Shown here: one piece after another, positions 28,765-37,565 of the stretch | How the letters are laid out: each line of letters opens with the position of its first letter | Position numbering within the stretch: the stretch's first letter is position 1 | NCBI GenBank assembly: GCA_019359115.1 | Contig: JAHHHW010000167.1 | Coordinates: 1-64,000 of the forward strand | DNA: 64,000 nt | Direction: 5' to 3' | From: Pelatocladus maniniholoensis HA4357-MV3 | GTDB taxonomy: Bacteria > Cyanobacteriota > Cyanobacteriia > Cyanobacteriales > Nostocaceae | Notes under the pieces: generated by a model | What the model saw: the letters and a program-made list of their open reading frames with translations, nothing else | Databases searched by the model: none | What the model was told of the DNA's origin: nothing | Made by a program: the position numbers and the translations under genes

Positions 28765-28888
28765 CGCACCATTGGTGCGAGAAATAGCTAGAAAATTTTT
28801 ATACCCATTTAAAAAACTGCAACCATTGGTTGCAGAAATTCGTTAGCCTGATCTGGCAGATTCCCAAAACTGACACTAATGGTGGCAG
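28765..28888 (+). promoter_or_regulatory. Three operator-like palindromes upstream of cas3'
   Basis: Site 1 (28765-28779) is CGCACCA-T-TGGTGCG, perfect. Site 2 (28817-28835) is CTGCAACCA-T-TGGTTGCAG, perfect. Site 3 (28870-28888) is CTGACACTAATGGTGGCAG, partly decayed. Each runs into AGAAAT, and the centres are 54 and 53 bp apart, about five helical turns, so one protein could sit on the same face three times. They lie between the divergent WYL gene and cas3'. Site 3 falls within about 50 bases of the cas3' ATG, so it should lie in the leader or at the promoter. Confidence 0.7.
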
Positions 28889-28920
28889 AAATTCTTGTGA
28901 CTCTATATAAAGGAGAATAT

Positions 28921-31053
28921 ATGTCCGAAAATTACAGTATTAATCTTAAACCTGTTTATTCTCAAACTGTTCCCACACCTGATGGGATGAAATTACCTGA
29001 TAATTGGTCACTTTCTTGGCATCAATTAGCTACTTTGTCAGCGTTACGTGATCCAAAAAATGATGTAATAATTAACACTGCGATAACTGGTGATGGCAAA
29101 AGCTTGGCTGCTTACCTTCTGGCTATGATAGATGATGTATCTACGATGGCGACCTATCCAACAAACGAGTTAGCTAGAGATCAGCAAAAGCAAATACAAA
29201 ACTATAAGGACAAATTTCAGCCAAAGAAAGACCCACAGATTTATCGTTTGAATGCAGCCATTCTGGAAGACTTTATCGAAACAAATAAATTGCCAAATAA
29301 ACAGTCTGGATTAATTAATCTTTCTGACCAAGCAGAAATTTTGCTGACTAATCCCGATATTTTTTACTATATTCATGATTTTCGCTATCTTAGGCGTTTT
29401 AAAAAAGATGGTAAAACAAAAGGAGAAAATGCCAACAAGCTATTCAGCAAAATAGACGATTATTATAAATTGTTTATTTTTGATGAATTTCATGTATTTT
29501 CTTCTGCTCAAGTTGCGAGTATCTTCAATGCAATATTACTAATCAAGCATACCGTTCCAGGTAAGAAGTTTTTGTTTTTATCTGCAACACCAAATGATTT
29601 GTTGTTAGAGTTTTTTGACAAATCTGGCATTCGTTATAAAGAAATTAATCCAGCTAAAGAACACAAATATTGTTTTTTAGAAGGCGGTAATCAATGGCGA
29701 CCAATTAGTCAGCCAATAACTTTATTTTTTCCGCAAACACTAGAACCATCACTTTCATCTAGTTATGATTGGCTGATAGAAAATTCGGAATCAGTAATTT
29801 TAAAGTTTTTTCAAGATTATCCAGGTAGTAAAGGTGCGATTATTCTCAACTCGATAGCTGCGGTTAAGAAATTAGTTAAGCATTTTAAAAGCATTTTTGA
29901 GCCTTTAGGGTTGAAGGTTAGAGAGAATACAGGTTTAACAGGTGAGACAGAGAAAGCTGCGTCAGTTGTAGAAGCAGACTTACTTTTAGGAACATCAACT
30001 ATTGATGTTGGCGTGGATTTTAGAATAAATTTTTTGGTATTTGAAGGTGCTGATGCAGGTAATTTTATTCAACGGTTTGGCAGAATAGGTAGACATCAAG
30101 ATTTTCACCCTCATCCTTATCATGCTTATGCTTTGATTCCCAAATTTATTGTGCAAAGGTTATTTGAAGTTGATTCTCACCCTTTGCAAGATGGCGAAAC
30201 TTACGACAGAGTAAACTTTACACAAGCTATTCGTTCAAGTTACCCATTTGTAAATGAATTTAAATTATATCCCAAACGCTGGGGTGCTATTCAATCAGCT
30301 TGTGTACATCAAGAATTAAGACGGCTGACTAATCAATATCCCGATGCTGATAAAAATTTCAAAGATGCTATTGAAGCAGCACTTGAGGTTAATATTTGGC
30401 AAAAATATCACCAAATCAACCAATGTTTAGAAGGAAAGAAAAAGAAAGTCATTGACGAAGCACGAAGTTTTCGGGGTAGTAGTCAGTTAGACTGTGGAAT
30501 TTATGATTTAACAAATCCTGAAGAACCGGAAAATGAACATTTTAAAATTTATAACTTACCGGGTATTCTCAGCAACTTTAAGTTTGAATGGATGGATAAG
30601 AAGGAATTTATACAACAAGCTGAGAAATCTAGAGTTACAACGACTCGTTTTCAAGAAGTTTTATGCTGTTTGAAATTGACTGGCTACCGGGAAGTAAGAG
30701 AAGACTGGCGATTTTACTATCCAGAGGATATCAGCGACATTGCTAAGTCTGGTAAAGTCCAAGTTCTCAAAAATTTAGAAATTCGCCAACCCCACGGAAG
30801 CGGGATTAATAAAATCAGCGATGCTGTATCGGGTAGATGTTTAGTATGCTTTATTTCAGATTGCGATCGCGCTTATCTCAGAGCAAAGTTAGGTTTACCA
30901 ATTCACTTTCAAGCATACTCTTTGGCAGATAAATATAGTAGTGATGATAAGAAGTCACCACCGTACACCATAGCCTTTGGTAAATCTGCACTCATGCTAG
31001 AAACCTTACTTTGGTTTTGGAAACCTAAAAAGGATGAAGGCTGGATTTGCTAG
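28921..31053 (+). CDS. cas3: Type I-D CRISPR helicase Cas3'
   Basis: Cas3' is the superfamily-2 helicase that unwinds target DNA after Cascade binding. The chosen ATG at 28921 has GGAG 6 bases upstream. An earlier in-frame start at 28879 would overlap a palindrome and is unlikely. In 710 residues the motifs are: I, TGDGKS (57-61); Ia, TYPTNELARDQ; II, DEFH (188-191); III, LSATPN; V, GTSTIDVGVDF; VI, QRFGRIGRH (384-391). There is no HD nuclease domain, as expected for type I-D, where the nuclease sits on Cas10d. It is the first gene of the cas group. Confidence 0.95.
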   Translation: MSENYSINLKPVYSQTVPTPDGMKLPDNWSLSWHQLATLSALRDPKNDVIINTAITGDGKSLAAYLLAMIDDVSTMATYPTNELARDQQKQIQNYKDKFQPKKDPQIYRLNAAILEDFIETNKLPNKQSGLINLSDQAEILLTNPDIFYYIHDFRYLRRFKKDGKTKGENANKLFSKIDDYYKLFIFDEFHVFSSAQVASIFNAILLIKHTVPGKKFLFLSATPNDLLLEFFDKSGIRYKEINPAKEHKYCFLEGGNQWRPISQPITLFFPQTLEPSLSSSYDWLIENSESVILKFFQDYPGSKGAIILNSIAAVKKLVKHFKSIFEPLGLKVRENTGLTGETEKAASVVEADLLLGTSTIDVGVDFRINFLVFEGADAGNFIQRFGRIGRHQDFHPHPYHAYALIPKFIVQRLFEVDSHPLQDGETYDRVNFTQAIRSSYPFVNEFKLYPKRWGAIQSACVHQELRRLTNQYPDADKNFKDAIEAALEVNIWQKYHQINQCLEGKKKKVIDEARSFRGSSQLDCGIYDLTNPEEPENEHFKIYNLPGILSNFKFEWMDKKEFIQQAEKSRVTTTRFQEVLCCLKLTGYREVREDWRFYYPEDISDIAKSGKVQVLKNLEIRQPHGSGINKISDAVSGRCLVCFISDCDRAYLRAKLGLPIHFQAYSLADKYSSDDKKSPPYTIAFGKSALMLETLLWFWKPKKDEGWIC

Positions 31054-31219
31054 AAACTTGTGGAGAAAGGGTCTAGCCCGAAATCAGAAGGCAATAGAAT
31101 TTCAATCCCTAAGAGGTATTAGGAGTATTTGTACTCATGCAGCATTATAACTGCTTTTCTTTCTCCATATATATAGTAGAGCATATTGTCCCCGTTCAAA
31201 ACAAAAAGGCGAATCACAT

Positions 31220-31259
31220 GGCTATAGAGACATTTTAATCATAAGGCTATAGAGACATT
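31220..31259 (+). promoter_or_regulatory. Two 15-bp direct repeats upstream of the RAMA gene
   Basis: GGCTATAGAGACATT occurs at 31220-31234 and again at 31245-31259 with a period of 25 bp. They sit in the 263-base gap between cas3' and the RAMA gene, about 60 bases before its start. Their place suggests a separate regulator for the downstream unit. They may also be scars of insertion. Confidence 0.45.
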
Positions 31260-31316
31260 GCTTTTTTTGAGGTCAATGGCACAATGGTCATAACAAACAC
31301 CTCATGGAGGCTTCCT

Positions 31317-31850
31317 ATGTACATTCACCTGAACGATAGCGATATCTCACAAATGCCAGAAAGCTTGCGCCACTTGTTTCTAGAGTGGTTGCCAGAACAT
31401 CTGAAAACCAAAAATCCTACCCTTAGCCACAGATTAGTTCAAAAACTACCTCAATCTGAAGTCTCCTCTAAGCAGTTACATATTTTTGACAATATAACCC
31501 AAGAGGAGAACGCAGAAAACTCCCACGTAAGGCTGAGTCAGCTATTCGATTCAGGTATCACCCGGAAGGGAATGTCTGTAAGAGTCAAGCTAAAGCGGGG
31601 AGTGGCAAAAAAATTACATCGTGATTATATTGATGGTCTAGAAATCTCCGCTACAGGAATTATTGTCTATAACGGCGAAGAATTCGATAAACCAAGTCCC
31701 CTAGCAGCAAAGTTTAATGGTGGCGCAGCTAATGGGTGGGAGTACATTGAAGTAAAGAAAGATAACCAATGGATTCGTTTAGAAGAACTACGACAAATTT
31801 GGAGAAGCAGCAATGACCAAGAACGATTTACTTTCCCGAATTTCCATTGA
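31317..31850 (+). CDS. RAMA-domain protein in the cas operon
   Basis: The ATG at 31317 has a strong GGAGG 6 bases upstream, giving 177 residues; an earlier start at 31284 has no such site. Residues 1-65 are helical and unlike anything I recognise. Residues about 70-163 match the RAMA domain (also called DUF4357-like). It reads LSQLFDSGITRKGMSVRVKL, a strand ending ATGIIVYNGEEF, then PSPLAAKF, NGWEY and LEELRQIW. RAMA domains are found with methyltransferases and defence proteins and are predicted to sense modified DNA. The gene overlaps the next by 38 bases. A role in CRISPR is inferred from position only. Confidence 0.7.
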   Translation: MYIHLNDSDISQMPESLRHLFLEWLPEHLKTKNPTLSHRLVQKLPQSEVSSKQLHIFDNITQEENAENSHVRLSQLFDSGITRKGMSVRVKLKRGVAKKLHRDYIDGLEISATGIIVYNGEEFDKPSPLAAKFNGGAANGWEYIEVKKDNQWIRLEELRQIWRSSNDQERFTFPNFH

Positions 31851-32073
31851 CCCAAATATTTGTTTTGGTAAACCCTGTATTAAAGGTCATCGTATATGGG
31901 TTGCTTTAATTCTCGACCTTCTTGCAGGTGGAGAAACAATTGAGACAATTTTGGAAGAATATCCAGGTTTGGAACGAGAAGATATCCTGGCTTGTATTGC
32001 ATACGGCGCAGAAATGGCACGAGATAACTATGTAGAAATTCCTATTGGAGTGCAAAAGGAAACAAAAAAGTGA
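31813..32073 (+). CDS. DUF433 antitoxin-like protein
   Basis: The 86-residue protein is a typical DUF433 member: SRISIDPNICFGKPCIKGHR, then LILDLLAGGETIETILEEYP with a C-terminal helix. DUF433 proteins are helix-turn-helix antitoxins usually paired with a PIN-like DUF5615 toxin, as here. Its start lies inside the RAMA gene, with GGAG 8 bases upstream, and its stop overlaps the toxin start (GTGA). Pairs of this kind are abundant in cyanobacterial genomes; the odd point is its place inside a cas operon. Confidence 0.9.
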   Translation: MTKNDLLSRISIDPNICFGKPCIKGHRIWVALILDLLAGGETIETILEEYPGLEREDILACIAYGAEMARDNYVEIPIGVQKETKK

Positions 32074-32456
32074 ATATTAAACTTGATGAAAATCTTGGTA
32101 GCTTGCGAGTAGCTACCTTGTTACGCCTTGCGGGATATGATGTTGCAACAGTAAGAGAACAAGGTTTAATTTCTAGTCCTGATGAGGAATTAATTGATAT
32201 CTGTCGGAGTGAAAGTAGATGTTTAGTAACGACAGATAGAGGATTTGGAAATCGTCTCAAATATCAACCATCTAAGTACAGAGGAATTATAGTGGTTCGT
32301 TTACCACCGCGTCCTATTTTTGAAGATTACCGTGCAGTTACAGAGACCTTAATTGCTGGAATTGAAGCAGCAGATGTAACTGGAAAATTATGGGTTATTC
32401 GCCAAGGAAACATTCAGGAATTTCAAGATATTGAAGTAGAGGAGGAAGAAAAATGA
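32070..32456 (+). CDS. DUF5615 PIN-like toxin
   Basis: The 128-residue protein begins with GTG overlapping the DUF433 stop and matches the DUF5615 PIN-like family. The predicted metal-binding acidic residues are in LDENLG (D6, E7), SPDEEL (D38, E39) and VTTDRGFG (D56). Family members are proposed RNases of toxin-antitoxin pairs. Its last codons overlap the cas10d start by 4 bases, so cas10d translation is coupled to it. The extra acidic tail (VEEEEK) also encodes the strong AGGAGG ribosome site for cas10d. Activity is unproven. Confidence 0.88.
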   Translation: MNIKLDENLGSLRVATLLRLAGYDVATVREQGLISSPDEELIDICRSESRCLVTTDRGFGNRLKYQPSKYRGIIVVRLPPRPIFEDYRAVTETLIAGIEAADVTGKLWVIRQGNIQEFQDIEVEEEEK

Positions 32457-35400
32457 CTAGTGAAAATAACTTTGACAAATATCCTGAAATTCCGGACCTA
32501 GATAACTATGATGATGAAGATGAAAAAAATACTCCTATTGAGCGTGAACTTTTAACTATTAGCCTCTTCAAAAAGGCAATTAAAGAAGCACCAGAAAATG
32601 CAGAAGATTACATACTTCTGAGTTTTGCCGATAATGTGTTACCTAAACTAATTCATCAATTAGTAGGAGCAACAGCTAAGGGTGGTCAATTTACAGAATA
32701 CCGTAGAGCCGAAGGCAAAAATGTTGAACGTAGCAAGCATGACCAATCTTTATTATCTCACCTACTCAATGGTTTATTTCCTACCTACCGAATTATTCGT
32801 AAACTAAAATCATCGGAATTAGAAACTAATCCTGTCAAGCGTCAATGTGGAGAAAGAGAAACTCGTTTATTTGTAGCTGCGTATATTCTGCATGATTTTG
32901 AAAAATTTCCTGACTATCCAATTTGGCTAGAAGAAAATGACCAGGATGGTGTATTTGCCAACCGTGATTGGCGTAAAGAACCTGCAAAGAAATCAGATGC
33001 ACCAAATTTAAGACGTGGGTATGTCAAACAAAAAATTCAGGATTTTGGTTTAGATATTTTTTTGGGTGAAGATTGGGAAAATTGTATCGATGATATTGTT
33101 TGGTTGAGTAGCAATGCTGGTGATGGTAGTGATGCTGACCGAGGTTTAGAAATTCGTGGTTTGAAACCTCGTTTAGATGGTCGAGTGCGGAATATACTTC
33201 ACAGATTGTTGAAAATGTCTGATTTATTTGCTTCATTGTTAAAGCATCCTCGTGATGTAGAAAGTGATGGCAGAAATGAGAAGCTACCTGAGTTATTAAA
33301 CGATGTAAGCAATGGTCAATTGAAGTTTAGTTACCATGCTTTATCAGATAATCGTGGAGTTCTGACGAATATTATTAATAATGCTTTGATGGATGTTCAC
33401 CCGAAGCAATACTACACACCATTATTGTATTTGCCAGATGGTGTAGTATACCTTGCTGTTAGCGATGCACCTCCAATTAATACTGCTGAAATTACCAATC
33501 AGGTTATCGATAAAATTAAAACCTTGTGCAGTAAGCAGTTAACGAAGCGACAAACAGGTTTTAGTCGAGATGGTAAAGGTTTCAAGTTTGCTGATTATTA
33601 TTGGCTATTTTTTCGAGCCAATGAGTTAATGCAAGTCAGCATTAACGCAGCTAGAAATATACTGCCTGATACTAAATTAGCTTCATCTGGTAAGCGGAGT
33701 GAAAGTTTAAAAGCTTTTCAAACACAAGGAGAATTATCTCAAAATATAAATGTTGTATTTGGTAATGAAATTCAAATTGATAGATTAGCTGAATTCGGAG
33801 ATATTATATGTCGAGGTATTTGGGGTAAATGGCAAGAACGCGCAAGTGAATATCAGAAACAATTCCCGAAAGCTGAACGTAAAAATATTCCTGATTTAAA
33901 CTTGACGGAAAAACTAACTGAATACTTAGACTTATCGGAGGAAATAACAGCTTTAAGACAAATTCAATCTTTAAAAAAAACAGGTGGTGTTCCTTTAGAT
34001 TGGTATTATTTAGCAGCTAAATATTACCAAAAAAATCCAGGTAAAGATTTAGCACAAAATATTGAGTTGATGGAAGGTATAGTTGACTATGCTTCTAACC
34101 TTATCAAACCTATTTTAGAAGAATTTATAGTTCCCGATGGTTGGAGTGACTTACACACTTATGTAAGTCGAGTGATTTCACTACCTACAGGTGCAGTTGT
34201 TGAGCCAAAACCAGACCAATTTTTAGTAGAAATAAGCAGGTATAACTCTGCAAAAGTTATAGGAAGAGGTAGAGAAAACGTTTGTGCTATATCTAGCTCT
34301 CCCTACACTGTAACGGAGCAAATGGAATCAGCAACGTTATTTGCGCCGCAAGTTTATAGCAATCGTCAGATTTTATTTAATGCTCAAGCTGCAAAGCGGC
34401 AAATTTGCTCAATTTGGTCAATTGAAATCATGTTGAGGCAAATTCTTATGAGTAAGACTAACGCAACTGGCGCAGACTTTGAAAGTCGTAAATATCGCTA
34501 TCTCTATGTATATCCTGCTTATTTCTTTACACCAGAAACCAATAAATTTTTGCAAAAAGCTTATAATTCTATATCTCAAACTCGGTTTGATGCCGAACTT
34601 CGCAAACATTTTGTTTCAAAAGAACAAATTGCCAATTTGGAAGTTGACAACTATCAAAAAGTAGATGATTTGTTGATTAAGCAGGATATTTTGCCAGAAG
34701 ATGATAAGACATTTAAAATTAGTTATCCCGATGATGAAACATTAACTTTCTTCTTTATTGGTTTACCACCAGGAAGAGAACCTACAGATACAGAATCTTG
34801 GGTAATGCCAACTTGGTTAGCATTTACTTTACCGCTAGTAATGGATGTAAAAGTTGTTGCATCCGAATCACCAGTTCCACCGTTTATCAGTGGTGCTGAT
34901 TTTGAACAAACAGTTTTACTAGACGGTGAACATCAAGCAATTCGTTCTTTGATTGGTCAAGATAATTATCGTCTAGATAGTATTTTACCTAGAAGCTCAA
35001 AACAACGTGAATTTTCTCCCCTTAATGCTCTCACGGCTGCTTACTCAATTCATCTAGAAGTCAATCGTAAAAAGGATGGTGATCCAGATTGGGGAAAATT
35101 AGCAGACTTAGCACGAGATTTAGAAACGAGTCCTTTGTATGTATTTCATTACTTGAATAAATGGCTACGGAAGCAAGACAAAATTGAGTCTGTATCTATT
35201 GCTAAGACTCGTCTTTACTTAGATTTTTATTACTATTTTGAACCAGGAGGAGAAACCGTGAATCAGCTACGTGAATTAACAGAGCTATACCGTCTTTTTT
35301 ACCGCGCACAAACCAAAGGTAAAGCACCAAAAGCAAATGCTATTCTGAAACCAATTGATGAAGCGGCTGATGTCATTCTCAAAATTGATAAATCTTTAGC

Positions 35401-35761
35401 CACTGGTACTGAATCATTAACAGATGTGGTAGCTGCACGGTTAGCAAAATTAATGAATAAGGTTGAGCGCGGTGCTGCGGAAGGAAGACGTACTTTTATT
35501 TTTGTAGATGGTAAGTGGAAACGTGCTTTAAATGACGCGGAAGAAAGACAAGCAGTATATGATTTTGCTAAGTATTTTGTCAAAGAAATATTTGAGGGAA
35601 GTTTTAAAAGCGATCGCGCACGTTTAGCAGGTACACAACTCAATCTGATTCGAGATACCTGTGAATACCTTTATCGTCTCGCAGACGACGAAGAACGCAA
35701 GAATATTTCCCAAGCAGAACTCGAAGATATTCCTGATTTGGATGTTGAGGATGCAGCCTAA
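32453..35761 (+). CDS. cas10d: Type I-D effector large subunit Cas10d
   Basis: Cas10d (Csc3) is the signature protein of type I-D and combines the large-subunit role with the HD nuclease that in other type I systems sits on Cas3. In 1102 residues the HD region is near the N-terminus: KHDQSLLSHLLNGLF (H96, H103) and AAYILHDFEKFPDY (H147-D148). The rest shows the long palm-like and helical architecture of Cas10. I see no GGDD cyclase motif, as expected for I-D. The ATG has AGGAGG 7-8 bases upstream and overlaps the toxin gene. Confidence 0.95.
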   Translation: MTSENNFDKYPEIPDLDNYDDEDEKNTPIERELLTISLFKKAIKEAPENAEDYILLSFADNVLPKLIHQLVGATAKGGQFTEYRRAEGKNVERSKHDQSLLSHLLNGLFPTYRIIRKLKSSELETNPVKRQCGERETRLFVAAYILHDFEKFPDYPIWLEENDQDGVFANRDWRKEPAKKSDAPNLRRGYVKQKIQDFGLDIFLGEDWENCIDDIVWLSSNAGDGSDADRGLEIRGLKPRLDGRVRNILHRLLKMSDLFASLLKHPRDVESDGRNEKLPELLNDVSNGQLKFSYHALSDNRGVLTNIINNALMDVHPKQYYTPLLYLPDGVVYLAVSDAPPINTAEITNQVIDKIKTLCSKQLTKRQTGFSRDGKGFKFADYYWLFFRANELMQVSINAARNILPDTKLASSGKRSESLKAFQTQGELSQNINVVFGNEIQIDRLAEFGDIICRGIWGKWQERASEYQKQFPKAERKNIPDLNLTEKLTEYLDLSEEITALRQIQSLKKTGGVPLDWYYLAAKYYQKNPGKDLAQNIELMEGIVDYASNLIKPILEEFIVPDGWSDLHTYVSRVISLPTGAVVEPKPDQFLVEISRYNSAKVIGRGRENVCAISSSPYTVTEQMESATLFAPQVYSNRQILFNAQAAKRQICSIWSIEIMLRQILMSKTNATGADFESRKYRYLYVYPAYFFTPETNKFLQKAYNSISQTRFDAELRKHFVSKEQIANLEVDNYQKVDDLLIKQDILPEDDKTFKISYPDDETLTFFFIGLPPGREPTDTESWVMPTWLAFTLPLVMDVKVVASESPVPPFISGADFEQTVLLDGEHQAIRSLIGQDNYRLDSILPRSSKQREFSPLNALTAAYSIHLEVNRKKDGDPDWGKLADLARDLETSPLYVFHYLNKWLRKQDKIESVSIAKTRLYLDFYYYFEPGGETVNQLRELTELYRLFYRAQTKGKAPKANAILKPIDEAADVILKIDKSLATGTESLTDVVAARLAKLMNKVERGAAEGRRTFIFVDGKWKRALNDAEERQAVYDFAKYFVKEIFEGSFKSDRARLAGTQLNLIRDTCEYLYRLADDEERKNISQAELEDIPDLDVEDAA

Positions 35762-35832
35762 ATATCTAGAGACGCGATATATTTCGTCTCTACAATATCT
35801 ATCTTTTTTCAAACTTAATCTAGGAGAAAAAC

Positions 35833-36846
35833 ATGAACTTTATAAAATCCGTTGATGCTAAATTCTTTCACAACGAAATCCCTGCTAAACCAATGGGTAA
35901 ATATGCACATTTCATCACAATTCGCATCACTGAATCTTACCCGTTATTCCAGACTGATGGAGAATTAAATAAAGCCAAAGTACGTGCAGGAATTGAACAA
36001 AAAGAACCAATTAGCCGTTTAGCAATGTTTAAGCGCAAACAATCTACACCAGAACGTTTAACCGGACGAGAATTACTGCGTAACTATAAAATTGGTGACT
36101 GGGAAAAATGTGATTACAACGTAGATTTTAGCAAAACCACTCCTGATTGTATTCTCTATGGTTTTGCTATTGGTGATGCAGGTTCGGAAAAATCTAAAGT
36201 AGTTGTGGATACTGCTTATTCAATTACTCCCTTTGAAGATTCTCACCTGAACTTTACTCTGAATGCGCCATTTGAGAACGGAACTATGAGTAGAAATGGG
36301 GAAGTTACCAGCAGAATTAATAGCCAAGACCACATCTTACCACAAACATATTTCCCTAGTATTGTCACACTCAAAGATCCTACCGAAGCTGGGTTTTTAT
36401 ATGTTTTCAATAACATCATTAGAACTCGTCACTATGGCGCACAAACCACCCGTACCGGACGAGTCAGAAATGAATTAATCGGGGTTATATTTGCGGATGG
36501 TGAGATTATTAGCAACCTACGTTGGACGCAAAAAATTTACGATTTCTTAAGCTTTACAGGAAAAATTAATCCTCCTGATCCACTAAATGAAGATGATGTT
36601 CGTGATGCTGCAATCAAAGCAATTACCGAACTTATGACTCAAGAGTTTATTTCCCACACTGATTATATTGGCGATCGCTTTATACCTCTGGTCAATGAAA
36701 TTAAGTCTATTACTAGTGATGAAGAGAAACTCAAAGAATTACTAACTCAAGCAAATTTAGAGTCATCTACTTATGCACAGAAGCACATCTTCAAGAGTTC
36801 TGAGAAAGCCAAGAAAGGTAAAAAAGCAAGTGCAACAGTTGAGTAA
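35833..36846 (+). CDS. csc2: Type I-D backbone protein Csc2 (Cas7)
   Basis: Csc2 is the Cas7-type protein that polymerises along the crRNA as the backbone of the I-D Cascade. The 337-residue sequence matches the family through MGKYAHFITIRITESYPLFQ, FKRKQSTPERLTGRELLRNY, DCILYGFAIGD and IIRTRHYGAQTTRTGRVRNE. A ribosome site (AGGAG) lies before the ATG, and 71 bases separate it from cas10d. The C-terminal tail is Lys-rich (EKAKKGKKA), consistent with nucleic-acid contact. Confidence 0.95.
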   Translation: MNFIKSVDAKFFHNEIPAKPMGKYAHFITIRITESYPLFQTDGELNKAKVRAGIEQKEPISRLAMFKRKQSTPERLTGRELLRNYKIGDWEKCDYNVDFSKTTPDCILYGFAIGDAGSEKSKVVVDTAYSITPFEDSHLNFTLNAPFENGTMSRNGEVTSRINSQDHILPQTYFPSIVTLKDPTEAGFLYVFNNIIRTRHYGAQTTRTGRVRNELIGVIFADGEIISNLRWTQKIYDFLSFTGKINPPDPLNEDDVRDAAIKAITELMTQEFISHTDYIGDRFIPLVNEIKSITSDEEKLKELLTQANLESSTYAQKHIFKSSEKAKKGKKASATVE

Positions 36847-36851
36847 AAACA

Positions 36852-37565
36852 ATGGCTAGTATTTACCGTTGCCAAATTGAATTACATGATAGTTTATATC
36901 ATGCCACTCGCGAAATCGGCAGACTTTATGAAACAGAGCCAGTAATTCACAATTACGCCCTCTGTTACGCACTCGGATTAGTTGATAGCGAAAAATATTC
37001 CACAACTGTCCCTGAAAAAGATTCCTATCGTTATTTTTGCCCGGAACAAGTTCCTAAATATGAGGAACATTTAACGCCGCTAAATCAACAGGAAATCTAC
37101 ATTACCCCAGCGCGATCGCTCAATCATACTGCCATTCTCAACACTTGGAAATATGCGAATAATAACTATCATGTTGAAATGGAAAAAACCCAAAAAAACA
37201 TTCCTAGTTTTGGTAGAGCCAAAGAAATTGCACCCGAAAGTCAATTTGAGTTTTTTGTGATTTCTCAAAAAGACATCAAAGATTTGTTACCAAAATGGAT
37301 TCGCCTGGGTAAATGGATGAGTAAAGCTGAAGTTACAATTCAACCATTACTAAAAACTAAAGTTACTGAAGGTATGTTCACTTGCACTCATCCTTTAAAT
37401 CCTTTGGATATCATGTTTACTAATCAAGTAATTAGCTATGATGTGGTAAATATGCCTCCAGTTAGTCTGATTCAAAATGTGCAAATGCAGGGACAATACT
37501 ACTATTTTGAGGATATCAAAGAAGTCAAAATTCCTGTGCAAATGGCATATCGTTTTAGAAATTAA
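36852..37565 (+). CDS. csc1: Type I-D Cascade subunit Csc1 (Cas5)
   Basis: Csc1 is the Cas5-type subunit capping the 5' end of the crRNA. The 237-residue protein matches the family: IYRCQIELHDSLYHATREIG, HNYALCYALGLVD, ARSLNHTAILNTWKYANN and WIRLGKWMSKAEV. It starts 6 bases after the csc2 stop, so the two are one translation unit. Its stop codon abuts the stop of a gene on the other strand. Confidence 0.94.
   Translation: MASIYRCQIELHDSLYHATREIGRLYETEPVIHNYALCYALGLVDSEKYSTTVPEKDSYRYFCPEQVPKYEEHLTPLNQQEIYITPARSLNHTAILNTWKYANNNYHVEMEKTQKNIPSFGRAKEIAPESQFEFFVISQKDIKDLLPKWIRLGKWMSKAEVTIQPLLKTKVTEGMFTCTHPLNPLDIMFTNQVISYDVVNMPPVSLIQNVQMQGQYYYFEDIKEVKIPVQMAYRFRN

Noticed and set aside
28879-28920. 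Longer start for cas3'
   Set aside because: It would read through the third palindrome and lacks a ribosome site, while ATG 28921 has GGAG 6 bases upstream and begins the conserved protein.
28921-31053. Loss of the HD nuclease from Cas3 as a defect
   Set aside because: In type I-D the HD domain is carried by Cas10d, where H96, H103 and H147-D148 are visible, so the system looks complete.
31054-31283. Possible small gene or RNA between cas3' and the RAMA gene
   Set aside because: Apart from the 15-bp direct repeats there is no coding frame with a ribosome site and no stable hairpin.
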